This document shows positions 30,491-41,719 of a stretch of DNA of 64,000 bases, piece by piece. How positions within the stretch are numbered: the stretch's first letter is position 1; every line of letters starts with the position of its first letter. This DNA comes from Gigaspora rosea (Eukaryota > Glomeromycota > Glomeromycetes > Diversisporales > Gigasporaceae): contig QKWP01000250.1 of NCBI GenBank assembly GCA_003550325.1, positions 281,718-345,717 of the forward strand, in the 5' to 3' direction. Both the position numbers and the translations under genes were made by a program. A model generated the notes under the pieces. It had not been told where the DNA came from. It saw only the letters and a list, made by a program, of their open reading frames with translations, and ran no database searches.

Positions 30491-33079
30491 GGAGGCTGTT
30501 AAATATTGCAGGTTGCTATATCACAGGTTAATATGATTGGCCAATTAGATCACAGGATCTTGTGTAACAAAACGAACGAAAAATTAGAAAAATTACAAAA
30601 AAATTCAAAATTTTTAAATAACTTGAAATTTCATTATGTAAACTAGTCTTGGGCTTCTAATTAAAAGTTTTTAGCGCTTAATTTTGCATATATATATGCA
30701 CCCTCTAACCTAATATTAATACTAGTTCAGACCCTCACCCTAACTAATAATCATTTTGATTTTTTTTTTAAATATTAACCTGCGATATCGCAACCTGCTA
30801 AATTTATCAAAATCCTTTATTAAACTAATATTATATATATTATTTGATCCAAACACTTTATTAGATAGATATATTTTCTTCTTGAAAACTTACAAGAAAA
30901 AAGCATTTTTCACAAGACAGCAAAAGACAAATAAAAAAATTTGATGATTCTGTCAATATTGAAGTTAAAGATCTGAAATTTTGCAAAAAAAATTCTATAA
31001 CTATATTCTAATAGTTTGTAAAATTCAAATATATATTATTATGTCTTTAAAAAACTAGCCTATAATATAATTTTTTGTTTTTATCAAAATTGAAAATTTT
31101 AGAATCTGGAAATAAAATTAAAAATCTAAATTTTTTAATCAATATTAATACGTTTTTGATAAATTTAACTAAGAATAGCTGAATGTTATTTCTTTCAACT
31201 TACTTAGTAGCTTTTTGGAGATTTCATTTTGAGAAAGTCCTTTTAGAAGTATTTGAAGTTTAGAAAAAAACATATATGTTTGAATTTACAAAAACATTAA
31301 TATCTTTACAAGTTTTTAATATTTTTTCATAAAATTTGAGATTCTACAATTGAAGATATGCTCTTCAAGTCTTGTTAAGTTTTATACAAATACAAAATGG
31401 TCTGATACTTGAATGAAAAGTTTTTTGTATTTTTTATTTTTTTTTTTGAGTTTTTTCAAACCTTTTGTAATTTTTTGTATTTGTTTTAGGGGGCTTCCAG
31501 AAATTATATAATATTTTGTTACTAAATTTTATCCCACTCACCCATACCTGATACTCTATTAGCCAATCAAATTTAAAATTTATTTATATATTTTAATTTA
31601 TGAAATTGATAATAACTATTGCTTTACTAAACCAATTTAGATTTTAACTAACAAAATGTTTGTCTTACTGAGATGATTCTAACAAGCCCAAAATCGTTAA
31701 AATCTAATTACAGGATCCCAAGATCATTCAACTTTTGTATAATGTTAATAGTAATTTTTAGAATTACTAAGTAAATTTTTTAATATTGAATAACTTTTGA
31801 TCTACTAGCCCATTTATTGGATAATTTAACTACCAAAATGTTCATCTCAGTGAGATGATTCTAACAAGCCCAAAATCATTAAATTCTAATCACAGAATTC
31901 CAAGTTTGATAAAGATTTTATTATTTGTCTAACAATACAAATTTTTATCGATCTTGGAATCCTGTGATTAGAATTTAGTAATTTTAGGCTTTAAAATCGT
32001 CTTACTGAAACAAACATTTTGGTAGCTAAATCATCCACAATGGGCTAGTGGATCAAAAGTTATTCAATATTAAAGAAATTTACTTAGTAATTCTAAAAAA
32101 ATCACTATTAAAATTACACAAAAGTTGAAAATCTTGGGACCCTGTAATTAGATTTTAATGATTTTGGGTTTGTTAGAATCGTCTCAGTGAGACGAACATT
32201 TTGGTAGTTAAATCATCTAAATTGGTTCAGTAGAGCAATAGTTATTAATAATTTTATAATTTTATACCTTAGGCTAGAATTATAAAATTTTGACCAGAAT
32301 TATAATTATAACCTGATATTTTCAAGACCCCATACCACTCTCCAAAAAATTATGTAATTTCTGGAAGCTCCTTAGCATTTTTTGGTCTTTTTTTTCTAAT
32401 ACGTCAATTTGAGAAATTTTTGTTTTATATAATTCTTTATAATTTGTTTTGTTATTTTTTCAATTAGATGTGTATATGGATATGTTTCTTTACTAGTTCG
32501 TTTAATAAAGATTAATTTTTATAAAAATTTTTTGATAATTTTTTGAAGTTATTTTATAAATAATTTGGTTTTTTTACTATTTTTTTTAGTTGGTTTTTTT
32601 TATTTAGTTTTCTTTTATTGTTTAGTTTTTTTGTTTTTGGTTAGTATATGATACTTTAAAAGATAATTATAAGCTTTGTTGATCTTACAAAACTTTCTAT
32701 ATATAATTTTTGGGTTATTCAAATTTTATCTGGATGATATTTTATAATTTTTTATTAGAAATTTGATAAATTTAGCAGGTTGCGATATCGCAGATTAATA
32801 TTTAAAAAAAAATCAAAATGATTATTTGTTAGGGTTTGGGTCTAAAATAGTATTAATATTAGGTTAGAAGGTGCATATATATGCAAAATTAAGTGCTAAA
32901 AACTTTTAATTAGAAGCCCAAGACTAGTTTACATAATGATATTTCAAGTTATTTAAAATTTTTGCATTTTTTTGTAATTTTTCTAATTTTTCATTCATTT
33001 TGTTACACAAGATCCTGTGATCTTATTTGCCAATCATATTAACCTGTGATATAGCAACCTGCGATATTTAACAACCTCC
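30491..33079. mobile_element. Mutator-like element: about 320-bp TIRs, 9-bp target duplication
   Basis: Left TIR (30491 to about 30810) and right TIR (about 32757-33079) are extended inverted copies, starting GGAGGCTGTTAAATATTGCA versus GGAGGTTGTTAAATATCGCA. TTTTATTAA occurs exactly at 30482-30490 and 33080-33088. Long TIRs and 9-bp duplications characterise Mutator-like elements. The interior has no transposase and holds another inverted element (31488-32372), so this copy is non-autonomous. Confidence 0.75.
31488..32372. mobile_element. Palindromic element inside the Mutator-like element
   Basis: Ends GGGGGCTTCCAGAAATTATA and ATTATGTAATTTCTGGAAGC; TA or TTA flanks. Inside are four copies, two per orientation, of a unit with AAAATGTTCGTCTCACTGAG-like, GATTCTAACAAGCCCAAAAT and TTACAGGATCCCAAG segments (near 31655, 31842, 31945 and 32110). 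The GTCTC..GAGAC core links it to the 16.8-17.4 kb array. Confidence 0.6.
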
Positions 33080-33347
33080 TTTTATTAATAAAATGGTTAA
33101 AGTTGTTTTATAAAACTCATTGAATTGTATTTTAGCTGTAGTGCAAAATTTTATTAATAAAATAATTTAAAGTCATCTTATGAAACTCATATTTTTTTGG
33201 CTCATTCTACAATTTTTGTTAGTAACATCAAGTTGAAAATCTTAATAAAATTTTGTGTAAATCGTGGTTGTTGGCTTTTTTTCTGTTGCTATATTTCTTT
33301 GAGATATTGTTAATTATTTGTTTTATGATAAGGGCACTGACATTTAT

Positions 33348-33572
33348 TGTGACAGATTAAAATGAAATCAGATTAAAATGAAACTTTTCTATTTTTTAAG
33401 CAAAATTTTAAAATTTTTTAGGGAACATTTTTTAGGGTTTTTTTAGCATTAGGGTTAGGGTTTAGGTTTAGGGTTATTAATAAACGAATATATGTGGGTT
33501 TTATAAGCTTTAAAGGTAAGCAAAAGAGGTTCCTATTTTCATTTTAATCTGATTTCATTTTAATCTGCGACA
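33348..33572. mobile_element. TGTGACAG-type MITE, copy 1, with telomere-like core
   Basis: TIRs TGTGACAGATTAAAATGAAA and close reverse complement; TTTAT on both sides. The core contains TTAGGGTTAGGGTTTAGGTT, the fungal telomere repeat with variants. Confidence 0.65.
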
Positions 33573-33708
33573 TTTATTACCTAATATTCATTTACTATAG
33601 GGGCTTACCCCACTCCCAGGTAAGGTCTATAAATAGAATTTTAGCAATCAAATTTAACTAAGGTAAGATTTTTCTTGACCCCCTACCCCTAAAATATTAC
33701 CTAATAAA

Positions 33709-33923
33709 TGTGACAGATCATAATGAAATCCAGATGATAGTATAAAATCTCAAAAACTAAATTTTTTTGTAGTATATTTTTTAGGGTTAGGGGTTTAGGG
33801 TTAGGGGTTTAGGGTTAAGGTTAGTTTTAAAAAAAATTATAATAAACAAGTATTAATGGGTTTTAGAAGGCTAGCAAGTTAAGTATAGAATGTAGATTTC
33901 ATTTTAAATTATGATCTGTGACA
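33709..33923. mobile_element. TGTGACAG-type MITE, copy 2, with telomere-like core
   Basis: TGTGACAGATCATAATGAAA at the left; right end CATTTTAAATTATGATCTGTGACA-like; ATAAA on both sides. The core has three TTAGGG-type units interspersed with TTAGGGG. Confidence 0.6.
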
Positions 33924-34612
33924 ATAAATGTCAGCGCCCTAATTGTTTTATTTATAAATATTGATCTGACTAATATTTATGAATTTGTAAATTATCTAAT
34001 CAGATCAATATTTATGAATTTGTAAACGTTGATCTAAATTAAATATTTTCTTTTTTTGTAAAATATCAATCTATAAAAAGAATTTTTTTTGGTAGTGTTT
34101 TTAGAGAACAAAAATTTTATTACTTTAATTGGAAGATTTTTAAATGTTTTAATCAGGAGTCAATTTTTATTCTGGGATTTATCTTTAATTGATTCTTGAA
34201 TAAAAAAGTTAATATGATCATTTTTATAAATTGTTTTATCATTATGAAAAATTTTTAATCCTTATATTCTTGGGGTTAATGTAATAAAATTTGTCAATTG
34301 TAAATTGGTTCATTGGTTGTTGTAAATGAAAATCCTTTGTTTTTTTTTGCTTCTTTGATTGTAATTTGTTCATTATTTTCTAAAATTCAAATTTTTACAG
34401 AATTTTGTTTTCTTCTTTAACTTTTTCGAATAAAATATGAAAATCTCCATTTTTAGTAATGTTAGAAATACTTAGAAAATATTAACATATAGGTTATTTA
34501 TCTTATCTTTATTTAGTTTTAATTTTCTATAAAAGAAACACATTTTTATTTTAGAAATACAAATTTTTTAAAAAAAATATATATCAAACGAACAAATTTA
34601 TAATAACAAAAA

Positions 34613-34738
34613 ATGATTTACGATACTTTATGTCTAGATAATCCGATTGAAAGATCAGAATTGATGCAATTTTGGGAAGCATATAAAATGATACATAATA
34701 TTTCGACAATTAATATCTCTTCTTTAATTACTCAATAA
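34613..34738 (+). CDS. Possible small ORF, 41 aa
   Basis: ATGATTTACGATACT start in an A-rich context, 41 codons with mixed composition (a PIERSELMQFWEAYK stretch), stop TAA at 34736. Not recognised. Possibly a first exon or a decayed gene end. Confidence 0.2.
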   Translation: MIYDTLCLDNPIERSELMQFWEAYKMIHNISTINISSLITQ

Positions 34739-34971
34739 TAAAGCGGTTTATAAAAGTCGATTTTTAAGTTACGTTTTTCGTTGAGAGAATGAGAATATTT
34801 CTGAAAGAATGAGTAAAATTGACAGGTCAGAAAATGAGCTTTTGATGGTGATTATTTTCTTTATTTTTTACTTTTTGACATATTTTTTGCTAATTTTATC
34901 GTTTATAATTTAATGCATTTTTATTAATTTATTTTCAGAATACCTAACTAGAGATTCAATATAAGGAAATG

Positions 34972-35382
34972 CACCGTGTTTTCGCGTAATAACGCTCACC
35001 TGCGCGTTATTTAGAGTACGCGCATGAGCATCATTTTGAAACAAATATAAATAAAGTTTGTTAGTAGCTCCTTATATAAAAAACAAACAAACATACTCCG
35101 AAACAATAGTTGGTACTAAGTAAACTTACTTTCGAACTTTATTTAAATTATTCTTAAGATCGAGATGATCTGAAGAGCAACTCGAAGGAAAGTTTGCTTA
35201 GTACTAACATTTGTTTCTGAATATTTTTAAACCTTACTATGAATATGCTCCTCTTATTATAGGGTGCACGTTATTTTGGAACTCACATGAGCGTTATTTT
35301 GAAACCACATATGTTTATGTTATTTTTAGAGGTACAATTTTCTAAATAACGCTCACAAGCATTATTGCGCGAAAATACGGTA
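34972..35382. mobile_element. MITE of the ACCGTATTTTCGCG family
   Basis: Left CACCGTGTTTTCGCGTAATA, right GCGCGAAAATACGGTA. Subterminal GCGCGTTATTT boxes. Internal inverted pair TTGGTACTAAGTAAACTTAC / GTTTGCTTAGTACTAA, also found in the element at 57790-58121. Confidence 0.65.
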
Positions 35383-35472
35383 TATCGAATTGTCATAACT
35401 TTGATTAAAAGTCATAAACTTGTGTACCGTATTGGCGCAACATAACTCCCATGAGGGGAGGGAACTAATAAT

Positions 35473-35691
35473 TGTGGCAAATTAAAATGAAATCAGATTA
35501 AAATGAAACTGGGGACCTCTCTTGCTCACCTTTAAAGCTTATAAAACCCACATATACTCGTTTATTAATAACCCTAAACCCTAACCCTAATGCTAAAAAA
35601 ACCCCCAAAAATGTCCCCTAAAAAATTTGGAAATTTTGCTTAAAAAATAGAATAATTTCATTTTAATCCGATTTCATTTTAATCTGTCACA
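35473..35691. mobile_element. TGTGACAG-type MITE, copy 3, with telomere-like core
   Basis: Same family as 33348 and 33709; 219 bp; ATAAT directly flanks both ends (35468-35472 and 35692-35696). The core reads CCCTAAACCCTAACCCTAAT on the plus strand. Confidence 0.75.
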
Positions 35692-36112
35692 ATAATTAAT
35701 TTAACTAAATGCGAACCATAATTTTTTGTTATTAAAAGTCTTCGGCTAAATTAATCGTTAGTTTTCTTCAAACTACATGTTCCAAATAACACCATGAGGT
35801 GTTATTTTACGCAAATACGTATATTTAAAATCAATGAGTGATCATGTTAGATACTTAATTTTGACCATTCTATTAGGTCGCAGAGTCTTAATAATTACCA
35901 TTCCAATATAGTGAATTCCTAATTTTCACGTCGCACATGATTTACAATATGACTGGCTAAAAGCGTGTTCATTAGCTGATGTTGCTTGAGCATCTATCGA
36001 AAATATATAACGTTAACATGGAATGTTCAAAAACCTCAAATATCTGGATATGTTAAAATATTTTCCGTTTTCAAAGTGTGCCCCTGATCACAGCTAAAGA
36101 TATAAACTATAT

Positions 36113-36222
36113 TATACCCTGGTCACTATATCAAGACCGCAGGGTATAAATCATTATACCCTGGACACTACGTGTATAAGCGGAAATGAAATTTCCGCTT
36201 ATACCCAACTGCCCAGGGTATA
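36113..36222. repeat. TATACCCTGG inverted-repeat element with inner hairpin
   Basis: TATACCCTGG at 36113 and 36151, CAGGGTATAA at 36141 and CCAGGGTATA at 36213. Inside is a long dyad TATAAGCGGAAAT / ATTTCCGCTTATA. About 110 bp, MITE-like. Confidence 0.55.
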
Positions 36223-36573
36223 ACTATTACATAAAAATCGATTAATCAATAGCCGATGAGAGGTAATACGAATATCAGTATGGTATGGGTGACCTGATCA
36301 GTCTGGTATGGGGATGTAAAATACCTATTTTAATATATTAGGGTTAGGGTTGATATTCTGTAATCCCGCCGATGAATCAAATTATTAAAAATCCTCCAAG
36401 TTTATTATTAATAACTTTTCGGCTAATCAATTTGCGATTTGTATCACTAGATAAATAGAAAAATATTTAAGCATATCCATTGTTCGATGGTTTTTTTCTA
36501 TTTTTTTTTTATTTTTTTTTTTAAAAAACAATTTATGTATAAAAAAAAGTCTTTGTTCCTTTTAAGACGATCA

Positions 36574-36794
36574 TCATTCATCGCTAGTGCGATGCATCGC
36601 TACTCCCTGATCGACCAATCATTTTGTTTGGTTTTACATTAATCAAAACAAAACAAATAGTGGCCGGGTTAGGTGTGTAGTTAGTTAACAAACCCATCTA
36701 CCCAAAATTTCGTAAGTTAGAAGCGATTTTTAAATTTCACGTTACGTCTGATCCTGCATCCCGATTGGTCGATCAGGGGTGGCGATGAATTATA
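36574..36794. mobile_element. MITE with ATTCATCGC / ACTCCCTGATCGACCAATC ends
   Basis: ATTCATCGC and CTCCCTGATCGACCAATC on the left match GATTGGTCGATCAGGGG and GCGATGAAT on the right; an extra CGCTAGTGCGATGCATCGC dyad sits inside the left end. About 220 bp, non-coding. Confidence 0.6.
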
Positions 36795-36799
36795 ACATT

Positions 36800-37785
36800 C
36801 TTTTTAATTACTATAATTGTAATTTAGCTTAGTAGCATTGTATTTTCAAAAATTTTAAATTATGTAAGCAAGTTGGGTATCACTCAAAAAGCAATATTTC
36901 TTTCGTTACATCATACGTATCTCAAGAATTCTTTCCATCCAACCTTTCGCCGCCAAACAAAGTACTGCTTTATGTCAATGGTTGCATACTCATTTTACCA
37001 ATGACTTTTTTTAATCTTTATTGCGCGTTACTCTTAATTAGCTAATAATTTCTTGTGGCTAAAGCTAAATAAAGATTAAATTACAAATATATATAAAATG
37101 ATTGTCGCCTATCGCTACCACTACAGCACTAGAATCAGCAGTGACGTATGTGGTAATTTGCCTGCATTAACCTAATTTAGGCTGATGATCTTCAAAATTT
37201 TATTTTGGCCAAATTATTTTTGAAAAATTTTGGCCCTGGATGATTCACACTAAATGTTTCTATGAAATAACTTTAGCAGTGCCCATTTCAATTTCTCTAT
37301 ATAAGGTAAGTAAATTTGGTAGAAATGTCAAAATTGTAGCACATACTTTAATATATATACGCCAATAGCAGATCTACCTCTAGCAAAAAGTTACCACCCA
37401 ATTCTAGATTTATTTAAAAATAAAAAGTAACAATAATAATACAGTATTAAAAAACAATTTTATAATAATATATTTTTTTTTCACATGTTACCTTTTTAAG
37501 CGTAGTTTTTGCCAGTGAAAATTTCCCTTTTTTGTTGTGCGTAAATCGATATATAGATTAATTAGTGTTGCATATTAGATGATTCTTTGTTATGAGTATG
37601 TAATTCATTCATAAATAATATGAATTTTTTTTAATTTATCGTTATGATTATCAAGAAAAAAAGTTGTTCATCTTGCTTGAAAAATTCTTTTTTTAATCCC
37701 ACAGTGAGAATTGAGAATTGATCGAATGAAATCTTGCTATTTTTAGTGTTTAAAGAATTTGGCTTGCAGAAGGACGCCAAAGCAC
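36800..37785. other. Upstream region of the phenoloxidase gene
   Basis: AT-rich, no ORF. I see no defined transposon ends here. Confidence 0.4.
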
Positions 37786-37790
37786 TATGA

Positions 37791-37797
37791 TATAAAA
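37791..37797 (+). promoter_or_regulatory. TATA box of the phenoloxidase gene
   Basis: TATAAAA lies 60 bp upstream of the ATG at 37857, with a pyrimidine/T-rich stretch between. The position fits a core promoter with a short leader. Confidence 0.4.
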
Positions 37798-37856
37798 TAG
37801 GTTGAGAATTCCTCCAATTTTAGATTTTTTTTTTTATTAGTTCAACGAATTTCATC

Positions 37857-40276
37857 ATGTCGACTCATCAGAGAACTTTTACTTCAATCCTAACAACAAC
37901 AAAAACTACTGTCAAATCGACTTTTACCGTGGTGTGTTATCGATTTTCTTTTTTTTGCCCGATTTTATTGTAAAAAAGTTTTAATTAATTAGTATAACGC
38001 GTTGAGTAGTTTCGTAACGAAGATGTGATAGAAGCAAATGAAATCACAAAGAAATATTATACTATTGCCAACGATACTACCAAATACTCTGACTCAATTC
38101 AAGCAGTTTTTGATCAAGCTATCGAAGATTGTAAAACTCAAGATGTGAGAATGGTTCAACATGCTTTAATGACCTTTGTTACCCATCATCCTGAAGCTAG
38201 GAAAAGAAGAATCAAAATTCCATCTTTATCTCATCGTAATCCAAAACTCTCTATTCCCGCTAAGGCAGTTTATATGGCTCCAGGACCTGTCGTTGGTGAT
38301 AAACCAATAGCACCAACTGAAGATGTTAGCGGTGAACAATTCCTTGATTATTGGCGTGAAGATCCAAATTTGAACGAACATCATGAACATTGGCATATAG
38401 TATACACTGATCAACCACTACCTGATCCTCTTTTCCCTGATGATAAGAGTAAGGAATATATTAAAGATCGTCAAGGTGAACTCTTCATTTATATGCACAG
38501 ACAAATGAATGCAAGGTATGTATTTACTTCTCATGATGTAAGTCTATAATGTTTTATCATATAATAACAGCTTTAATTAACAATGATCAAAGATACATTG
38601 CTGAGCGTCTTGGAATTGGTTTGGGTGTTACAAAACCTTTAGAAAATTATCATGAGCTTATTCCAGAGAGCTATACCCCTTCAAAACATTTAGTTGACAA
38701 CAATGATCAGACAACCTTTTCCGCTCGTGCCTCTGGTTTAAAATTGGCAGATGTTGGCAAGTATCAAAATTTCTTTATATAAATTATATTTTTCATGAGT
38801 AGTAAATATTTATATTTCATTTATTTATTTATTTATAGCTTTTCCTGGAAGGGGTGGTGGTCCAGGTTATCAAATTACAATATCTGAATTGGAAAAAGCT
38901 CGTGATCTTATTAGAAAAACCGTTGAACAAGGTCACTTTGATGATGAAAAGAAAACCCCAATTACAGTTGAATTATTGGGTCGCGCAATTGAATCTGGTC
39001 TTAATCAACCTGGATTTGAAAAGTATGGTACTCCGTTCCACAATTTCGGACATATGCTATTAGCATTTATTAATTTCCAAAATACCAGTAAGTATCCATC
39101 TATATTAACATTAATTTTAAATTTATCTTATTTTTTAAAAAATTTTGCGCATATAAACGTTTTTTAGAGGAACTTGATAGTGGTGTAATGGGTGACGTAC
39201 GTGTCGCATGTCGAGATCCGGCTTTCTGGAGATGGCATAGACATGTTGACAATCTTTTTAAAGCTTATCAAGAAAAACTAGGACCAAACCATTTTAACGA
39301 CTGCCCGCCTGTAAAAATTTCATCTGATGGTATTATCCTCTGTTTCAAGGATAAAATACCTTGTATTAAAGGACTAAAGGATCCTCAACAAGATGAAGAA
39401 GCATCCAAATGGGGTGAACAAACATTTGGCGGGCATCATTTTCATAAAGAACATGGTCAACATTCTACTGATGTATTGGAGACAAAGATGAAGCAAAGAC
39501 AATTTACTTGGGTTGAAGATGATCAATCAAGTCAAACAATTGAATACCTTTTCCCACGAGAATGGTATGATTTTTTTTGGCTTTTTATTTGTTATATCAT
39601 ATATTCAATACTAATTTTTCTTTCATCATGGATAATATTGTACATAGGTATTACTTTTTCCGTGTTGAAAACACTTCTAATAAGGTAATTATTATTATTA
39701 ATCATTTGTATTTCTTTTAATATATTTTTTTCCTTTGTGATTAACCATATTTCTTTATTTATTGTCGCTTAGAACATCACTCTTACTTTCCGTGTCTTCA
39801 TTGTTCCTGCCGAATTATGCAACAATTTTACTGAATGGATCGAAGTTGACAAATTTAAACAAGAGATTCCTGCAAATTGCAGAACCGTTGTAGCACGTGA
39901 TTGTGATCGTTCATCAGTAGTGAGACAACCACCACAAAAAACTTTAGATGAATTAGATGACACAGCAATTACTGCCGGAACTGGAGACCAAGAATCTGAA
40001 GAAGAGCAATATTGTGATTGCGGATGGCCATTCCATTTACTATTGCCTCGTGGTTCACGTAATGGAATGAAATTTAAATTGTTTGTGTTTATTAGTGATT
40101 GGGAGAAAGATAAAGTTCCTCGTGTTACTAGATGTGGTAGTTTGAGTTTCTGTGGTGCAGAAAAACCAAAAGATAAATATCCTGATATCCGTCCAATGGG
40201 TTATCCATTTGATCGTCCATTCAAAGATGGTTCCTTCGAAAAGGTATTTATTAAACATATTTATCGTTTGGGTTGA
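37857..40276 (+). CDS. Arthropod-type prophenoloxidase / hemocyanin-like type-3 copper oxidase
   Basis: Seven exons: 37857-37931, 38010-38515, 38593-38756, 38839-39087, 39168-39564, 39648-39684, 39773-40276, with introns of 77-88 nt, joining in frame to 643 residues, a usual length for prophenoloxidases. Copper A ligands are H150 and H154 (HHEHWH) and H188 (YMHRQM); copper B ligands are H316 and H320 (FHNFGH) and H355 (RWH). Near 557-562 is the CDCGWP motif matching the GCGWP thioester-type motif of insect enzymes, and the C-terminus has SFCG and MGYPFDRP. This family oxidises phenols to quinones using O2; the paralogous hemocyanins carry oxygen. No signal peptide is evident. Exon 1 is inferred from the ATG, TATA box and phase. 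Intron 3 starts with GC. The last exon may hide one more intron (AAAAG-GTATTT near 40243), so the final ten residues are uncertain. Confidence 0.85.
38757..38838 (+). other. GC-AG intron (intron 3 of the phenoloxidase gene)
   Basis: Donor GCAAGT, acceptor TTTATAG, 82 nt. Using GC joins GATGTTG to CTTTTCC and keeps the conserved PGRGGGPGY reading. The GT four bases downstream would shift the frame and hit an early stop. Confidence 0.75.
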
Positions 40277-40970
40277 CAACTATCCGGATTGGGTTTAATT
40301 TTATATCGGCATTTTTTTAATTTATATTTTGTAAATATTGCCACATATTTTCTAAAATTATTTTGGTATTTCTTACCGATTATAAATGATTGTTTTTTTT
40401 TTATTCGTAATGTGTTTACATTTAATAATAATAAAAAAAAAAAAGATGTATACATTAATCTGACACAAATATTAATTCGACGCACGAAATATATGTTAAA
40501 TATATTCGTTGCTAACTAACTATCCAGATTGCAAATTTCTTTTTGAGCATAGAATTATTCTAGCAAATTTATTAATTGACCGACTACAAAAATGCTTATG
40601 AGATTCAAAAATTTTATCATTAGACATTAGCTTCGTTAATTAGAAGACTGCGGTTGAAAATCAAAATTGATAATGTATCATAAATTTGCGTTCAATAATA
40701 TAGATTGGATGTCTTTTACTGCCCCGTATCGTACACATTTAGTCGATAAGTCACTTCTCATTTAATCTTTATTCGAGTTATTTTAAAAATGTTATATTCG
40801 TGTTATTTTGATTTGTCTACTAAAGTATACTGAAAAATATGTTATTTACCTCTAATTCAAGTTAATTAGTTAGTGATTTAACTTTTAATTTCTTTATTCA
40901 AATTACTTTAATCAATAATACATGTATAATAATCAAAGTATTAAGAACTATTTATCACCTATTAATTTCT
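40277..40970. other. Downstream intergenic region
   Basis: AT-rich, A- and T-runs after the stop codon that could serve as poly(A) signals. No other gene seen. Confidence 0.4.
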
Positions 40971-40972
40971 AT

Positions 40973-41088
40973 TACCGTATAAGCGCGCGAAATAACGCGC
41001 AGTGGTGTAATTTCGAATTTCGGCCTAAATTAAGCTTAATTCGAGCTAAGATTCGAATTAGCGCTCCTGCGCGTTATTTCGTATTCGT
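40973..41088. mobile_element. Short MITE of the TACCGTAT..GCGCGTTATTTC family
   Basis: TACCGTATAAGCGCGCGAAA on the left, CGCGTTATTTCGTATTC on the right, with GGCCTAAATTAAGCTTAATT in the middle. That core is found in the opposite orientation at 53797-53897. Confidence 0.6.
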
Positions 41089-41572
41089 GTTGGTTTAGCT
41101 TTTCCATACGAATGGCTTAATTTAGAACATTTATGAAAGAAAATTTCATAATAAGTATAATAGGAGGTTTTTTTGTAAGCTTATTATGAATTCTTGTAAA
41201 TTTCTTTCGAAATTCTATCAAAAAAAGTTTGCTTATTTTATCTCCGGATAACTCCTATTTCATTTTTCTGATTTCGAAATTTCAAACCAAAAATAGTACT
41301 TTTCGGATTCCCACATATTTTCAAAATAAATTAACTCTGAAATCTTCTAATACATAATTTAATTATTTATTAATATATATTTGAAACAAACTATTCAGAT
41401 TTGAAATCTTGGCAATAAACAAAAATTGACAACACTAATAGGTATAGTTAAACTATAGTGTAACCCATCCTAGAAATTTTCAATTTCAACCCTAAAAACA
41501 ATGAGGGGTTTCAAAATTACCAATAAGTTGCGTATTTCGATATAAGTAGGATTTTTTAAATACAGTCAGACC

Positions 41573-41715
41573 TCTCTAAATGCATATCGTTGGGACCAAA
41601 CTTTTGAAGGTATGCATTAAGAGAACAATAAGAAAAAATGCATTTATATATTTGGGCCAGAAAACTGATATGCATTTAAGGAGGTTATGCACTTAGAGGG
41701 GATGCATTTAGACTG
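41573..41715. mobile_element. MITE of the CAGTCAGACCTCT family
   Basis: Left CAGTCAGACCTCTCTAAATG; right ATGCATTTAGACTG, shortened. TA at 41571-41572 and 41716-41717. 143 bp. Confidence 0.7.
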
Positions 41716-41719
41716 TAAT

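Larger units (their letters stand above)
33332..33939. mobile_element. Harbinger-like element (TAA duplication) built from two inverted smaller units
   Basis: Starts GGGCACTGACATTTATTG and ends CAATAAATGTCAGCGCCC; TAA at 33329-33331 and 33940-33942. Within it are two inverted TGTGACAGAT units (33348-33572 and 33709-33923). GGGC termini and a 3-bp TAA target fit PIF/Harbinger. No ORF. Confidence 0.65.

Noticed and set aside
33430-33475. True chromosome end or subtelomere
   Set aside because: The TTAGGG-like tract is short, degenerate and bounded by transposon ends, with more sequence on both sides.
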